DNA of 64,000 nucleotides from assembly GCF_025787225.1 (NCBI RefSeq), contig NZ_CP090958.1, forward strand, positions 1,455,856 to 1,519,855. The letters are read 5' to 3'. Source of the stretch: Saxibacter everestensis. GTDB taxonomy: Bacteria; Actinomycetota; Actinomycetes; Actinomycetales; Brevibacteriaceae. Shown piece after piece: positions 44,129 to 53,032 of the stretch. The position numbers and the translations under genes were made by a program. Position 1 is the first letter of the stretch. Each line of letters starts with the position of its first letter. Below the pieces are notes generated by a model, which did not search any database, had not been told where the DNA came from, and saw only the letters and a list, made by a program, of their open reading frames with translations.

Positions 44129-45249
44129 TGACTACCTTCAGCGTATCGACGCTGACCGCAGCCAATGGCGATTTCGAGGTCAGGGAACAGCCGATTCCGG
44201 AAACGCCAGCTGACGGAATGCTGGTCCGAGTCGAATACGCAGGCGTGTGCGCGACCGACCTGCACATCGCTCTCGGTCACATTCCGGACTACGACTATCC
44301 TTCAACACTCGGGCATGAGGTATGCGGGATCGTCGAGGAGGTTGGGCCGGAATTCGGGCGCGATGTGCGTGGGGTGCCACTGAAGGCGGGGGACCGGGTA
44401 GCGGTGATGCCAGCGACCCCGTGCGGACGTTGTGCCCCATGCAAAGCTGGAGGGCGATTTCCGAACTGCGAGAGCTGGGACGTGATCGGGTTCTCGAACC
44501 CGGACGAGCGGCCAGCCGGCGGCGGATGGGGTCAATACGTTTTATGTAACAGCCGGGCACGGGTTTTCGTGAGCGAAGCCCCCGCAGAGAATGTCGTACT
44601 CGCTGAGCCTGCCGCAACTCCCGTTGAAGGATTGATGCGGGCTGGCTTCCGGTTCGGAGATTCGGTGCTTGTCCAGGGCACGGGCACTGTCGGACTGCTC
44701 GCAATTGCGGCAGCAGCACTTGGCGGCGCGAGCACGATTTCGGCAATAGGCGGCCCCGCACGACGGTTGGAGATCGCCCGCGAACTTGGAGCGCGGACCA
44801 CGGTCGACATCGGAACGCTCCGGGATCCGGACGAACGCAGGAATGCTGTGCTGGCTGGATCGCCGAACGAGAAGGGGTACGACCTCGTGGTGGAATGCGC
44901 CGGAGTGCCATCGACGGTACCGGAGGGCTTTGGTTATCTTGCGCGCGGCGGTTGTTTTATAGAACTCGGACACTTTTCGGATGTCGGAACGGTCGAAATC
45001 AACCCGTATCAGCACATTCTGTCTCGTGATGCGCGGATGGTCTCTTCGTCGGGCTATACACCCGATTCGTTCGGACGCGCGCTCGGCCTGGTTGAGAAGC
45101 TTGGCGAAAAAGCACGCCACCTGATAACGCATCGTTTACCGCTGGAGCGCGCACACGACGCGATCAACGCCTTGAGGCCGGCCAATCGATGGCAGCTCGA
45201 TGGAGTTGAGGTAGGCAAGGTCGTGATTGACCCATGGCTGGAGACATAA
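44125..45249 (+). CDS. Zinc-dependent medium-chain alcohol/sugar dehydrogenase
   Basis: A 374-residue MDR enzyme. The catalytic zinc site is indicated by GVCATDLH and LGHEVCG, and the structural zinc by CGRCAPCKAGGRFPNC. The nucleotide motif is GTGTVGLLA. ATG 44125 and 44128 are both possible; AGAGGAG lies just upstream. It is the last gene of the catabolic island and would perform the first oxidation of a sugar or polyol brought in by the ABC importer. Confidence 0.9.
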   Translation: MMTTFSVSTLTAANGDFEVREQPIPETPADGMLVRVEYAGVCATDLHIALGHIPDYDYPSTLGHEVCGIVEEVGPEFGRDVRGVPLKAGDRVAVMPATPCGRCAPCKAGGRFPNCESWDVIGFSNPDERPAGGGWGQYVLCNSRARVFVSEAPAENVVLAEPAATPVEGLMRAGFRFGDSVLVQGTGTVGLLAIAAAALGGASTISAIGGPARRLEIARELGARTTVDIGTLRDPDERRNAVLAGSPNEKGYDLVVECAGVPSTVPEGFGYLARGGCFIELGHFSDVGTVEINPYQHILSRDARMVSSSGYTPDSFGRALGLVEKLGEKARHLITHRLPLERAHDAINALRPANRWQLDGVEVGKVVIDPWLET

Positions 45250-45271
45250 GAGCGGGCCTGCGAACTTGAGG

Positions 45272-45337
45272 CGGGAACTGAAAGTTTCCGGCGGACTTCA
45301 GGGGCTGTACGACTCGATCATGATGTCAATCCCCGGT
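45272..45337 (+). pseudogene. Possible 3' fragment of a GNAT acetyltransferase gene
   Basis: One plus-strand frame reads ELKVSGGLQGLYDSIMMSI, closely like the end of RimJ/RimL acetyltransferases. Nineteen bases (45309-45327) equal the 3' end of the GNAT gene at 33641-33659. No start or upstream domain remains. It marks the right side of the catabolic island. Confidence 0.35.
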
Positions 45338-45349
45338 CGAGGCCGAGCG

Positions 45350-47404
45350 TTACCGGGCCTCGACCGCCATCGTGCCCTCCAGCGTCGCCTCTTCGAGGCT
45401 GCGCGGCCCGGCTGCATCGCCGACCAGCGCCCCGACCGGGAACTGACCGGCCAGCTCCGTCTCCGGCACCCGGCCATGTGCCGCCACAATGGATCGGATA
45501 TCGCCGGGCAGCGCACGCGATCTGCCGGAGAAGACGTTGCGCAGCACCAACTGTCCGCCTTCGGTCGCCAACTCCAGGTGGGGGAGCAGCGTGACATTCT
45601 CCTGGTCCAGCCGACCCAGGTATCCGTTGCGCTGGTACTGATGGATGAATTCCGTCGGAGCCGGCCCCGCATAGGCGTAATAGACGTGCTGTCCCGCTGC
45701 CGCCAGTACCTCGGTTGCATCGAGGCCGCTGGGATCGCCGCCCCAGTCCGCAACCAGTACCGGTCCCGGGAGTTCGGCTACGTCCGGCGTGGCGAGCAGC
45801 TGCCAGGAGTCCAACATCGGCATCGACTGGTCCGCGGCGGCCCGCCATACCTCCTCATCCTGATATGGACGTGCGCCGGTAGCCACGGTGACCCGATCGA
45901 ACCCTTCCAGTTCGGCAGCCGTCACCTCGGTTTCCAGTCGCAGATCGACGTTGAACTCCGCTAGCTCGCGATCGGCCCAGCCCTTCCAGCGTGCCCAGGT
46001 TTCCCGATGGTCCGGAGCGCCTCCCGCCACGCGCAGCTGACCGCCGATCTCTGACTCCCGCTCAAACAGGGTCACGGACGCGCCCCGCCGGGCGGCCTGC
46101 ACCGCCGCCGCCACACCCGCTGGACCGGCCCCGACCACGGCGATCGTGCCGCGCGGCGAGTCGACCGCGGCAACGCTGCCCTGCGAAACCGCCACGCCGG
46201 CAGGACCTGCCCCGACCACGGCAACGCTTTCCACCGAAACGGAAGGAACGCTCTCTGGCGGCTGGCTTCTGGTCAGCTCCCGTCCGGTGCTGATGTTCGT
46301 GGCGCAGGCGATCGGCGTTCCGGCGTGGTAATGCCCAATGCAGACATTGCAGCCGATACACGGGATGGGCGCCGCACCGGCAGAAGCCTTCCGCACCAGG
46401 TGCGGATCGGCGATGTGTGCGCGGGTCATCCCGACCAGGTCCAAAAGTCCGTCCGACACCGCGGAATCGGCCTGCGCGAGTTCCAGGAATCGGGTGGTGC
46501 CGAGAAGGCGTACCCGGTCGGGGACGACCCCCCGCAGTCCCGCAAGGCTGCCGACGATGCCGTCAGGAGCGGTGAGCGGAGGCGGCGCAATGAACGATGA
46601 CCCGACGTAGGTCGCGGAATCACCGAGCACGAAGGACACGAAGTCGATTGGCGTCTCCTCAGCGAGTAAGCCGGCGATCTCTATGCAGGCGTTCCGGTCG
46701 AGGGCATCCGGGCTGATCTCGTCGATCGCCAGTCGGACCCCGAGCGCCTTGTCCGGCCCCAGGCCCTCACGGGTGGCGTTAAGCACGTCCATCACGAACC
46801 GGAGCCGGTTACGAAGACTGCCGCCGTAGTCGTCCGTCCGGTGATTACTGCGCTTGGCGAAAAATTGAGCCGGCAGATAGGCATGCGATGCCGAGACCTC
46901 GGCGCCGTCCAGTCCGGCCTGTGCAACGTGCGAGGCAGCTTGCCGATATCCGGTCACCAGCTCGAAGATCTCGGTACCGGTCAGCGCCCGCGGCTCCACA
47001 TGGAACCTGGCCGAGGGCACCGCGCTGGGCGCCACCGCCGGCTGCTTCGGCGCTGTGGCAATCTGTTCGCGGCCGCCATGGAACAGCTGCACGAAGAGCT
47101 TCGCGCCCTCCCTGTGCACGGCATCGGCGATTTCCGACATCGGCCGAATCGACTCCGGAAGGTAGGCGCCAATGGTGTGCGGCGTCAGCAGGCCGCTCGG
47201 ATGCGTAGCCGAGGCCTCCATGAAGATCGCCCCAATGCCGCCGCGCGCACGTTCGCGGTGGTAAGCGAGCAGGTCCTCGGTCGGCAGATGATCGTGCACG
47301 AGCCCGGTCTGGTGCGCCGAGCTGAAGATCCGGTTGCGAACCGAGACATTACCGATCGCAATCGGGCTCAGCGCGTCCGGATAGTTTGTGCGTGCGGTAT
47401 GCAT
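45350..47404 (-). CDS. OYE-type NADH:flavin oxidoreductase with [4Fe-4S] and FAD domains
   Basis: The 684-residue protein has an N-terminal Old Yellow Enzyme barrel binding FMN (HGGREQIA, then SASHAYLPAQFFAKRSN). A [4Fe-4S] site follows at about residues 348-367 (CIGCNVCIGHYHAGTPIAC), and an FAD/NAD domain completes it. This is the plan of 2,4-dienoyl-CoA reductase, trimethylamine dehydrogenase and N-methylproline demethylase. The FAD motif AVVGAGPAGVA occurs twice, 27 residues apart. A sodium symporter lies 49 bases upstream, which favours catabolism of an imported N-methylated or betaine-like compound; that is inference. Confidence 0.88.
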   Translation of the reverse strand: MHTARTNYPDALSPIAIGNVSVRNRIFSSAHQTGLVHDHLPTEDLLAYHRERARGGIGAIFMEASATHPSGLLTPHTIGAYLPESIRPMSEIADAVHREGAKLFVQLFHGGREQIATAPKQPAVAPSAVPSARFHVEPRALTGTEIFELVTGYRQAASHVAQAGLDGAEVSASHAYLPAQFFAKRSNHRTDDYGGSLRNRLRFVMDVLNATREGLGPDKALGVRLAIDEISPDALDRNACIEIAGLLAEETPIDFVSFVLGDSATYVGSSFIAPPPLTAPDGIVGSLAGLRGVVPDRVRLLGTTRFLELAQADSAVSDGLLDLVGMTRAHIADPHLVRKASAGAAPIPCIGCNVCIGHYHAGTPIACATNISTGRELTRSQPPESVPSVSVESVAVVGAGPAGVAVSQGSVAAVDSPRGTIAVVGAGPAGVAAAVQAARRGASVTLFERESEIGGQLRVAGGAPDHRETWARWKGWADRELAEFNVDLRLETEVTAAELEGFDRVTVATGARPYQDEEVWRAAADQSMPMLDSWQLLATPDVAELPGPVLVADWGGDPSGLDATEVLAAAGQHVYYAYAGPAPTEFIHQYQRNGYLGRLDQENVTLLPHLELATEGGQLVLRNVFSGRSRALPGDIRSIVAAHGRVPETELAGQFPVGALVGDAAGPRSLEEATLEGTMAVEAR

Positions 47405-47453
47405 TGGGTTTCCACTTCTCGAGTATTGGGCTCAGGGTTGGTTTTGCAACCAG

Positions 47454-49082
47454 TTACGGCATCGCCCCGGCGATAAAGTCTGCATGCGGAATGGCATAAA
47501 GCACGACGAGCACCCCGGTGCACAGTACGAGCACGACGGCGGTCGCCGTCGTAACCCGCCTGGTGATCAGCAGATCGGACCGGCTTTTCTCGGCTGCGGG
47601 TGTCGGCAGGATTTTGGCCAGGAACTCGACGCCGACGCTCGGTGCCTTCTGACCGATATTGCCCACCAGTACCCCGGCAACGCTGGCCAGGAGGCCCAGG
47701 ATCACCGGGTTGGCGATGGTTGGCAGCTCCACTCCCGCAAACTCAACCAGACCGTTGAGGATGCCGACCACGAGGAATCCGGAGATCATTCCGGCCGCGG
47801 CGCCGCGGGTCGTCATCCGGGTGCCCTTGATGCACCACACGGCCACCGGTCCCCAGGCCGCGGCGAAGAGCGTCGCCGCGAAATACCCAATTGTCATGAC
47901 GGCTGGCGGCGCGATGAACGTTATGCCCAGCACCGCAAGTCCGGCGATCAGCATCACGATTCGCGAGGTGCGCAGCGTGGTCGCGTCGTCCGCCGTGACG
48001 CTGGAACGCCGGCTGATCCAGGGCATGATGTCATTCGCCACGCTGAAGCCGATCAGGGACAGGAAGGACGCTGCGGAGGAAAGTCCCGCCGCGGCGATTC
48101 CGGTGACGATGATGACCCCGACCACCGGCGGCAGAATGTTCTCAGCAGCCCAGATGAACGCGATCTCTGACGGCTCGATGTTGGGGTTGAAGATGTTGAT
48201 CGAGAATCCGCCGAAGGTGAGGAACAGGTAGATCACCGCGAGCGAGGCAGTGGCGACCAGGCCGCTCCTCAGCGCAACGTGCTCATTCCTGGCCATCAGA
48301 TACCTGCTGGACTGCCACGGGCTGACCGCGACAACCGTCGCCCAGACGACCCCGAGGGTGATGGCGTAGATCAGAGTGTCTGCCGGGGTTCCCATGTAGC
48401 TGGTCTCGCCGGTAAGGCCATGCCAGCTCAAAGCGTCGGGCTTGCTGCCGATTGCTGACATCTTATGCATGGCTTCCACGGGTCCGCCTGCGGCGGCAAT
48501 GACGCCGCCCAGGCCCAGAACGGCGGCCAAGGCGAAGATCAGGAACATCAGTGTGTCGTTGACCAGGACACCACGCGAGCCTGACATTAGGGTGAACAGC
48601 GTGTAGGCAGCCCAGACGATCAACAGCACGAGCCAGTACGGCAGGTCGATCAGTTGGGTCAGCACCAAGGCCAATCCCTGCGTCACCGCAACCAGGTAAA
48701 GTCCGACGCCGACCACAACCATGACACCTGCCAGGGCCTGTAGTCCGGTGGAGTTGAACCGCTTACCGAAGAATTCCGGCACTGTCAGTGCCTCGGACCG
48801 GCGCAGGTAGCGGCCGAAGGCGAGCACCCCGATCACGTAGCCGGAGATGTTGATCGCGGTCAGGATCAGCATCACCACCGGGTAGCCGTCGTAAGAGAAG
48901 CCGAGCTCACCCATGAATGACACCGTGGAAAGGAACGAAGCCACGAGGGTTCCAGCGATCAGAAAGGTGGGCGCCGAACGGCCGGCAACGTAGTAGTCAG
49001 CCTTGTTCTTGACGGTCCTGCCGACGATGGCGCCAATCACGAGGTAGAGCGCGAAGCTACCGATAATCGCGGCGGCGAACAC
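47454..49082 (-). CDS. Sodium:solute symporter (SSS family)
   Basis: A 542-residue permease with about thirteen hydrophobic helices. The N-terminal GRTVKNKADYYVAGRS segment and the following SSS-type helices identify the family. GTG 49082 overlaps the stop of a 34-codon gene by one base (TAGTG); residues upstream of that GTG in the open frame belong to the small gene in another frame. Likely substrates are small organic acids, amino acids or betaines. Confidence 0.9.
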   Translation of the reverse strand: MFAAAIIGSFALYLVIGAIVGRTVKNKADYYVAGRSAPTFLIAGTLVASFLSTVSFMGELGFSYDGYPVVMLILTAINISGYVIGVLAFGRYLRRSEALTVPEFFGKRFNSTGLQALAGVMVVVGVGLYLVAVTQGLALVLTQLIDLPYWLVLLIVWAAYTLFTLMSGSRGVLVNDTLMFLIFALAAVLGLGGVIAAAGGPVEAMHKMSAIGSKPDALSWHGLTGETSYMGTPADTLIYAITLGVVWATVVAVSPWQSSRYLMARNEHVALRSGLVATASLAVIYLFLTFGGFSINIFNPNIEPSEIAFIWAAENILPPVVGVIIVTGIAAAGLSSAASFLSLIGFSVANDIMPWISRRSSVTADDATTLRTSRIVMLIAGLAVLGITFIAPPAVMTIGYFAATLFAAAWGPVAVWCIKGTRMTTRGAAAGMISGFLVVGILNGLVEFAGVELPTIANPVILGLLASVAGVLVGNIGQKAPSVGVEFLAKILPTPAAEKSRSDLLITRRVTTATAVVLVLCTGVLVVLYAIPHADFIAGAMP

Positions 49083-49186
49083 TACTTGTCGCCTTTGTAA
49101 TCGCGCCGGATGACGATCCAGCAGCCGATGATGAAGAGCAGCGGAAATGTTCCGTAGTACAGAGCAAAGAGCAGAGGGGCGGTCAC
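49082..49186 (-). CDS. 34-residue symporter small accessory membrane protein
   Basis: GTG 49186 has AAGGAG six bases upstream. The peptide is a single hydrophobic helix (about residues 4-26) followed by RRDYKGDK, the topology expected for symporter small accessory proteins. Its TAG overlaps the symporter GTG, so the two are translationally coupled. Similar tiny subunits are known beside SSS and NSS transporters; automatic annotation usually misses them. Confidence 0.75.
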   Translation of the reverse strand: MTAPLLFALYYGTFPLLFIIGCWIVIRRDYKGDK

Positions 49187-49220
49187 CGGGACTCCTTCCG
49201 GCCAGCGTCGTTGCCGGCAC

Positions 49221-49266
49221 GAATTAACAATATGACGATATTGGCAATTCGTCCCGAGTGTGTCAA
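49221..49266 (-). promoter_or_regulatory. 30-bp operator-like palindrome and promoter of the symporter operon
   Basis: CAATAT-GACG-ATATTG (49228-49243) is a perfect inverted repeat, flanked by GAATT (49221-49225) and AATTC (49246-49250) with the same centre. A TTGACA -35 box lies at 49266-49261 on the minus strand, so the palindrome covers the -10 region. The TetR gene just upstream is the probable source of the repressor. Confidence 0.65.
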
Positions 49267-49295
49267 GTGTCACTTCGACATTGACGGCGGGGAGC

Positions 49296-49907
49296 CTAGT
49301 GGGAAGGCAGACCCAGCAGGATGCGCGTCATCGAGTACAGCTGGTCGTCCCGCCAGGTGGAGTCGGTGCCGACGCTTCCAGAGGCGACTGCCACGTCGAG
49401 TCCGTCGACGAAAGCGACCAACTGCTCGGCCACGGTGCGGGCGCCGCCGACCGGTCTGAACTCGCCAGAGGATGTCCCTTCGGCAATCACCTCGGCCAGC
49501 AGGTCAGTCCACGCCGTGTTGATCGCCTGGGCGGACTCTCGTGGGCTGGCTTCCCGGGTGGCGTGCGACAGCAGGTCGATCCAGACCACCACCCGGTCGT
49601 TGATGTCCTCGAGGGATTGGGCGCGGCGGCACAACCGGATCAGCTTGTCCCAGGGAGCGGCATCCTCGGCGGCAATACTCCGCAGCTTGGAAACGACGTC
49701 CAGCAGGTACCGCCTGCTTGCCTCGTCCATCAGGTTGTCGCGAGAGCCGAAGTGGTGCTGGATCATGCCAACCGACACGTCCGCGGCCTCGGCGACATCG
49801 CGCATCCGGATCGTCGACGAACTCTGCTGAACTGTCAGCCGGATCACGGCGTCCAGGATCTGCTGTTTCTGGTGGCCGTCACCCTTTGGCCTACCGCGCT
49901 GCGCCAC
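49296..49907 (-). CDS. TetR-family transcriptional regulator
   Basis: A 203-residue protein. The DNA-binding helices are IRMRDVAEAADVSVGMIQHHF (split as IRMRDVAEAADVS and VGMIQHHFGSRD), with a variable ligand domain behind. GTG 49907 is preferred because GGAGGG lies just upstream; it overlaps the glycosylase gene end by 17 bases. It immediately precedes the symporter operon and its palindrome, so local repression relieved by the imported compound is likely. Confidence 0.88.
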   Translation of the reverse strand: MAQRGRPKGDGHQKQQILDAVIRLTVQQSSSTIRMRDVAEAADVSVGMIQHHFGSRDNLMDEASRRYLLDVVSKLRSIAAEDAAPWDKLIRLCRRAQSLEDINDRVVVWIDLLSHATREASPRESAQAINTAWTDLLAEVIAEGTSSGEFRPVGGARTVAEQLVAFVDGLDVAVASGSVGTDSTWRDDQLYSMTRILLGLPSH

Positions 49908-50583
49908 TGCGCACCCTCCCCGGCCGGGACGCCGGCTTGTATGCCGACACGGAAGGTTCCTCAGGGAGCCAGAAGCGCCATGGGAAGGCCGTGCCGTCTC
50001 CGCCGGGACCGCTGACACCGACCCGCGGGCCGGTCAGATGGGGCAACGACAGCTCGCCCGACGGCAGCAGCACTTCCCAGCCGGAGCCGAAGAGATCGTC
50101 GCCGTCATTGCCAAGATCGACGTCGAAGCTCTGCGCGATACACGCAGGGCCACGGGCCAATTCATGGTCGAGTAGCGGATTCTTGCGCGGCTTCGCCTCG
50201 CGTCTCTTGCGGGCTAGCTCGGCTCCGCGAATCACCTCACCTGCACGAATCAGGCAACCGTATGGCTGACCCGCCGTGCCTGCGACCAGGTTCACGGCAT
50301 GATGGAGGCCGTAGGTGAAGTAGCAGTAGACGTGCCCGGGCTCACCGAACATCGTCTTGTTGCGTTCCGTCCGGCCGCGGTAGGAGTGCGCCCCCGGATC
50401 GCGTTCGCCGGCATACGCCTCCACTTCGGTGATCCGGATGCCGACCGTTCCCGCGCCGTCGCTGTGTTGCAACACGCACCCCAGCAGTTCCGGAGCGACA
50501 TCGGTCACTTCGCGCGCGAAGAATTCCCGGCGTGCGGGCATGTATCCATCGAAGCCAGTCACGGACCCAAGCCTAGCCACCAC
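49891..50583 (-). CDS. 3-methyladenine DNA glycosylase (AAG/MPG family)
   Basis: A base-excision repair enzyme of 230 residues that removes alkylated purines. The family signatures are ITEVEAYAGERDPGAHSYRG (with catalytic Glu), RNKTMFGEPGHVYCYF, and RAGEVIRGAE. The start is uncertain among GTG 50583, GTG 50562 and ATG 50541; the last places MPARREFF at the N-terminus, close to the family start. Confidence 0.92.
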   Translation of the reverse strand: MVARLGSVTGFDGYMPARREFFAREVTDVAPELLGCVLQHSDGAGTVGIRITEVEAYAGERDPGAHSYRGRTERNKTMFGEPGHVYCYFTYGLHHAVNLVAGTAGQPYGCLIRAGEVIRGAELARKRREAKPRKNPLLDHELARGPACIAQSFDVDLGNDGDDLFGSGWEVLLPSGELSLPHLTGPRVGVSGPGGDGTAFPWRFWLPEEPSVSAYKPASRPGRVRSGAAR

Positions 50584-50738
50584 GGAGTTTCGACTCTGTC
50601 ACGGCACCGCGGAGGAATGCCACGAGTGACCGGCAGCCCGCCGCCACTTGCCCCAGCCGCCGTAGGTGTACTTATCGGCAAGCCCAATCGCCGGGCGCGA
50701 GGCTTGCTTCCTTGGACGCGGTGACATTGAATCGCAGT

Positions 50739-51677
50739 ATGCTCATCCGTTCCGACGTCGAGGCCGCTTACGCGCGGATCGACCCGTACATCCGCACCAC
50801 GCCAACGGTGTCAACTGAGACCGGCAGCTTCGGCAGCCGGGCGCAGGTCTCTCTGGTATGCGAGTTCATGCAGCACAGCGGATCGTTCAAGGCCAGGGGA
50901 GCGATGAACCGCCTGCTGAGCGCGCGGGAGACCGGGGAACTCGGCCAGACCGGTGCCATTGCGGCCTCCGGCGGCAATGCGGGCCTCGGCGTGGCGTACG
51001 CCGCCGGCCAGCTCGGCCTGCCAGCCACTATCTATCTGCCGGAAACCGCCCCGCTGGTGAAGGTGAAGCGGCTGCTGGGCCTGGGAGCCACGGTTCGGCA
51101 GGTCGGAGCCGAGTATGCCGAGGCGTACGATGCGGCGAGGCTCGAGGAGGAACGTACCGGCGCGATCTTCGTGCACGCCTACGATCAGCCTGAGGTCTGC
51201 GCCGGTCAGGGCACCATCGGACTTCAGCTTGAATCGCAGCTGGAAGCCGTCGACACGGTACTCGTCTCTGTCGGTGGGGGCGGCCTGCTCGGTGGCATCT
51301 GCGCCGCGCTCAATTCCCGGGTGGCAATCGTCGGCGTAGAACCGGAGAACATACCCACCTGGCACAGCGCCCGAATCGCCGGCGGGCCAGTCGATGTCGG
51401 CGTGTCCGGCGTGGCTGTCGATTCTCTCGGTGCCCGCCGAATGGGCGAGATCGGCTATGCGGCCGCGGTAGACGCCACCGCGGCCAGCGTTCTGGTCAGT
51501 GACGAGGCCATAGTCGAGGCACGTCAGGTCCTCTGGGACACTTACCGAATCGTCGTCGAACTCGGCACGGCCGCAGCACTTGCGGCCCTGACATCCGGCG
51601 CGTACCAACCCGAGGACGGCGAACGGGTCGCCGTCATTCTTTGCGGGGCGAACACGATAACGAGCGGACTGAGCTGA
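50739..51677 (+). CDS. PLP-dependent threonine/serine dehydratase
   Basis: A 312-residue fold-type II PLP enzyme that deaminates hydroxyamino acids. The Schiff-base Lys is in HSGSFKARGA, and the phosphate-binding loop is SVGGGGLLGG. There is no C-terminal ACT regulatory domain, so it is the short catabolic or housekeeping type. ATG 50739 is used; GTG 50721 and TTG 50712 are also in frame, and none has a clear ribosome site. Its TGA overlaps the ATG of the next gene. Confidence 0.88.
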   Translation: MLIRSDVEAAYARIDPYIRTTPTVSTETGSFGSRAQVSLVCEFMQHSGSFKARGAMNRLLSARETGELGQTGAIAASGGNAGLGVAYAAGQLGLPATIYLPETAPLVKVKRLLGLGATVRQVGAEYAEAYDAARLEEERTGAIFVHAYDQPEVCAGQGTIGLQLESQLEAVDTVLVSVGGGGLLGGICAALNSRVAIVGVEPENIPTWHSARIAGGPVDVGVSGVAVDSLGARRMGEIGYAAAVDATAASVLVSDEAIVEARQVLWDTYRIVVELGTAAALAALTSGAYQPEDGERVAVILCGANTITSGLS

Positions 51678-53032
51678 TGTGGACGTTTCGACGGAAGAAT
51701 TCGCAGACACCGGACGGCGCAAAGCCCGTCGCGCAGACGACCGACGCGCAGCGGCCTGGCGGGAACCTTAGCCGCGTCACCAGCCGTTACCCGGTTGTGC
51801 CAGGCGGTGAAGAACCCTCGCCCTTCGAAGATCGTCAGGTCTTTACCTACGACACGGACGACGGGCAGCCTTTCGTTGTGCCTGCTCTGCGGCTAGCCGC
51901 GGCATGGGCATGGCGGCTGCTCGCAGTGGCGGCGGCGGTCGCGCTGCTGTTCTATGGGCTGAGCTATGTCGCCACCATCGTCATCCCGTTGCTAGTGGCG
52001 TTGTTGATGAGTGCCCTGCTTGCCCCATGGGTGAACTGGATGCACCGAAAAGGGGTCCCGCGGGCGCTCGCGACCACAATTGCCTTCCTGAGTTTTCTGG
52101 TGATCGTCGCTGGCCTGTTCACGCTGGTCGGGCAGCAGCTAGCCGTCCAGTCGGACGATCTGGTGGCGCAATCCGTTGCCGGGTACGAATCGGTCGTGGC
52201 CTGGCTCCAGTCCGGCCCGTTCGGGTTCAGCACCGGGCAGATTGCCGATGCCGTCGACCAGGCGGTCAGCCAGGCCGTCTCCGCGTTACAGGAAAATTCC
52301 AGCCAGATACTCGGCGGCGCCCTCGCCGTCACCGGTACCGCCGGCCACTTCATCGCCGGTTCGCTTATCGCTCTTTTCGCTACTTTCTTCTTCCTCAAGG
52401 ACGGACGGAAGATCTCAGAATGGCTGATCCGGCTGCTGCCGGACAGGGCCCGCCGACGGACGGCGAGCGCGAGCGCCCGAGGCTGGATTACGCTCGTGCA
52501 GTACGTGCGGGTGCAGGTCCTCGTGGCTTTTGTCGATGCCGTGGGTATCTCGATCGGTGCGGCGATCCTTGGGCTACCGCTGGTCGTCCCACTGGGAATT
52601 CTGGTATTCCTGGCATCCTTCGTCCCGGTTATCGGTGCGGTGGCGTCCGGTCTTGTTGTCGTGCTTGTCGCGCTGGTCAGCCAGGGCTGGGTAGCAGCGC
52701 TGATCATGCTCGCCGTCGTGGTGGGCGTCCAGCAGCTCGAAAACCACGTCCTTCAGCCCTTTGTGATGGGAAAAGCAGTCTCCGTACATCCGCTCGGCGT
52801 CATTCTGGCGGTCGCAACCGGTACAGTTGTGGCTGGAGTTCCCGGAGCGCTATTTGCTGTGCCGTTCGTTGCAACGCTTAACAGTGTGGTCCTGGATTTA
52901 GTCGGCAGTGCGGGTACCCGCACTGCGGATCGCAAGCCTGATGCGACGCCACAACGCGTCGGATCAGACCCGTCGCCGAACGAAGATACTGGAGAAAGCA
53001 GCCCTGATGACGACCTCCCACCAGGCAGTTGA
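51677..53032 (+). CDS. AI-2E family membrane protein
   Basis: A 451-residue membrane protein with about seven helices in the arrangement of the AI-2E/YdiK/PerM family (for example VGVQQLENHVLQPFVMG near residue 340). Some members export autoinducer-2 or act as ion antiporters, but most are uncharacterised. A charged tail follows the last helix. It starts at ATG 51677, overlapping the preceding TGA, and its end overlaps the desaturase gene by 26 bases. Confidence 0.85.
   Translation: MWTFRRKNSQTPDGAKPVAQTTDAQRPGGNLSRVTSRYPVVPGGEEPSPFEDRQVFTYDTDDGQPFVVPALRLAAAWAWRLLAVAAAVALLFYGLSYVATIVIPLLVALLMSALLAPWVNWMHRKGVPRALATTIAFLSFLVIVAGLFTLVGQQLAVQSDDLVAQSVAGYESVVAWLQSGPFGFSTGQIADAVDQAVSQAVSALQENSSQILGGALAVTGTAGHFIAGSLIALFATFFFLKDGRKISEWLIRLLPDRARRRTASASARGWITLVQYVRVQVLVAFVDAVGISIGAAILGLPLVVPLGILVFLASFVPVIGAVASGLVVVLVALVSQGWVAALIMLAVVVGVQQLENHVLQPFVMGKAVSVHPLGVILAVATGTVVAGVPGALFAVPFVATLNSVVLDLVGSAGTRTADRKPDATPQRVGSDPSPNEDTGESSPDDDLPPGS

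Noticed and set aside
33700-45300. Integrative element with integrase and tRNA attachment site
   Set aside because: No integrase, excisionase, transposase or tRNA gene was found at either side; only the 19-bp repeat supports mobility.
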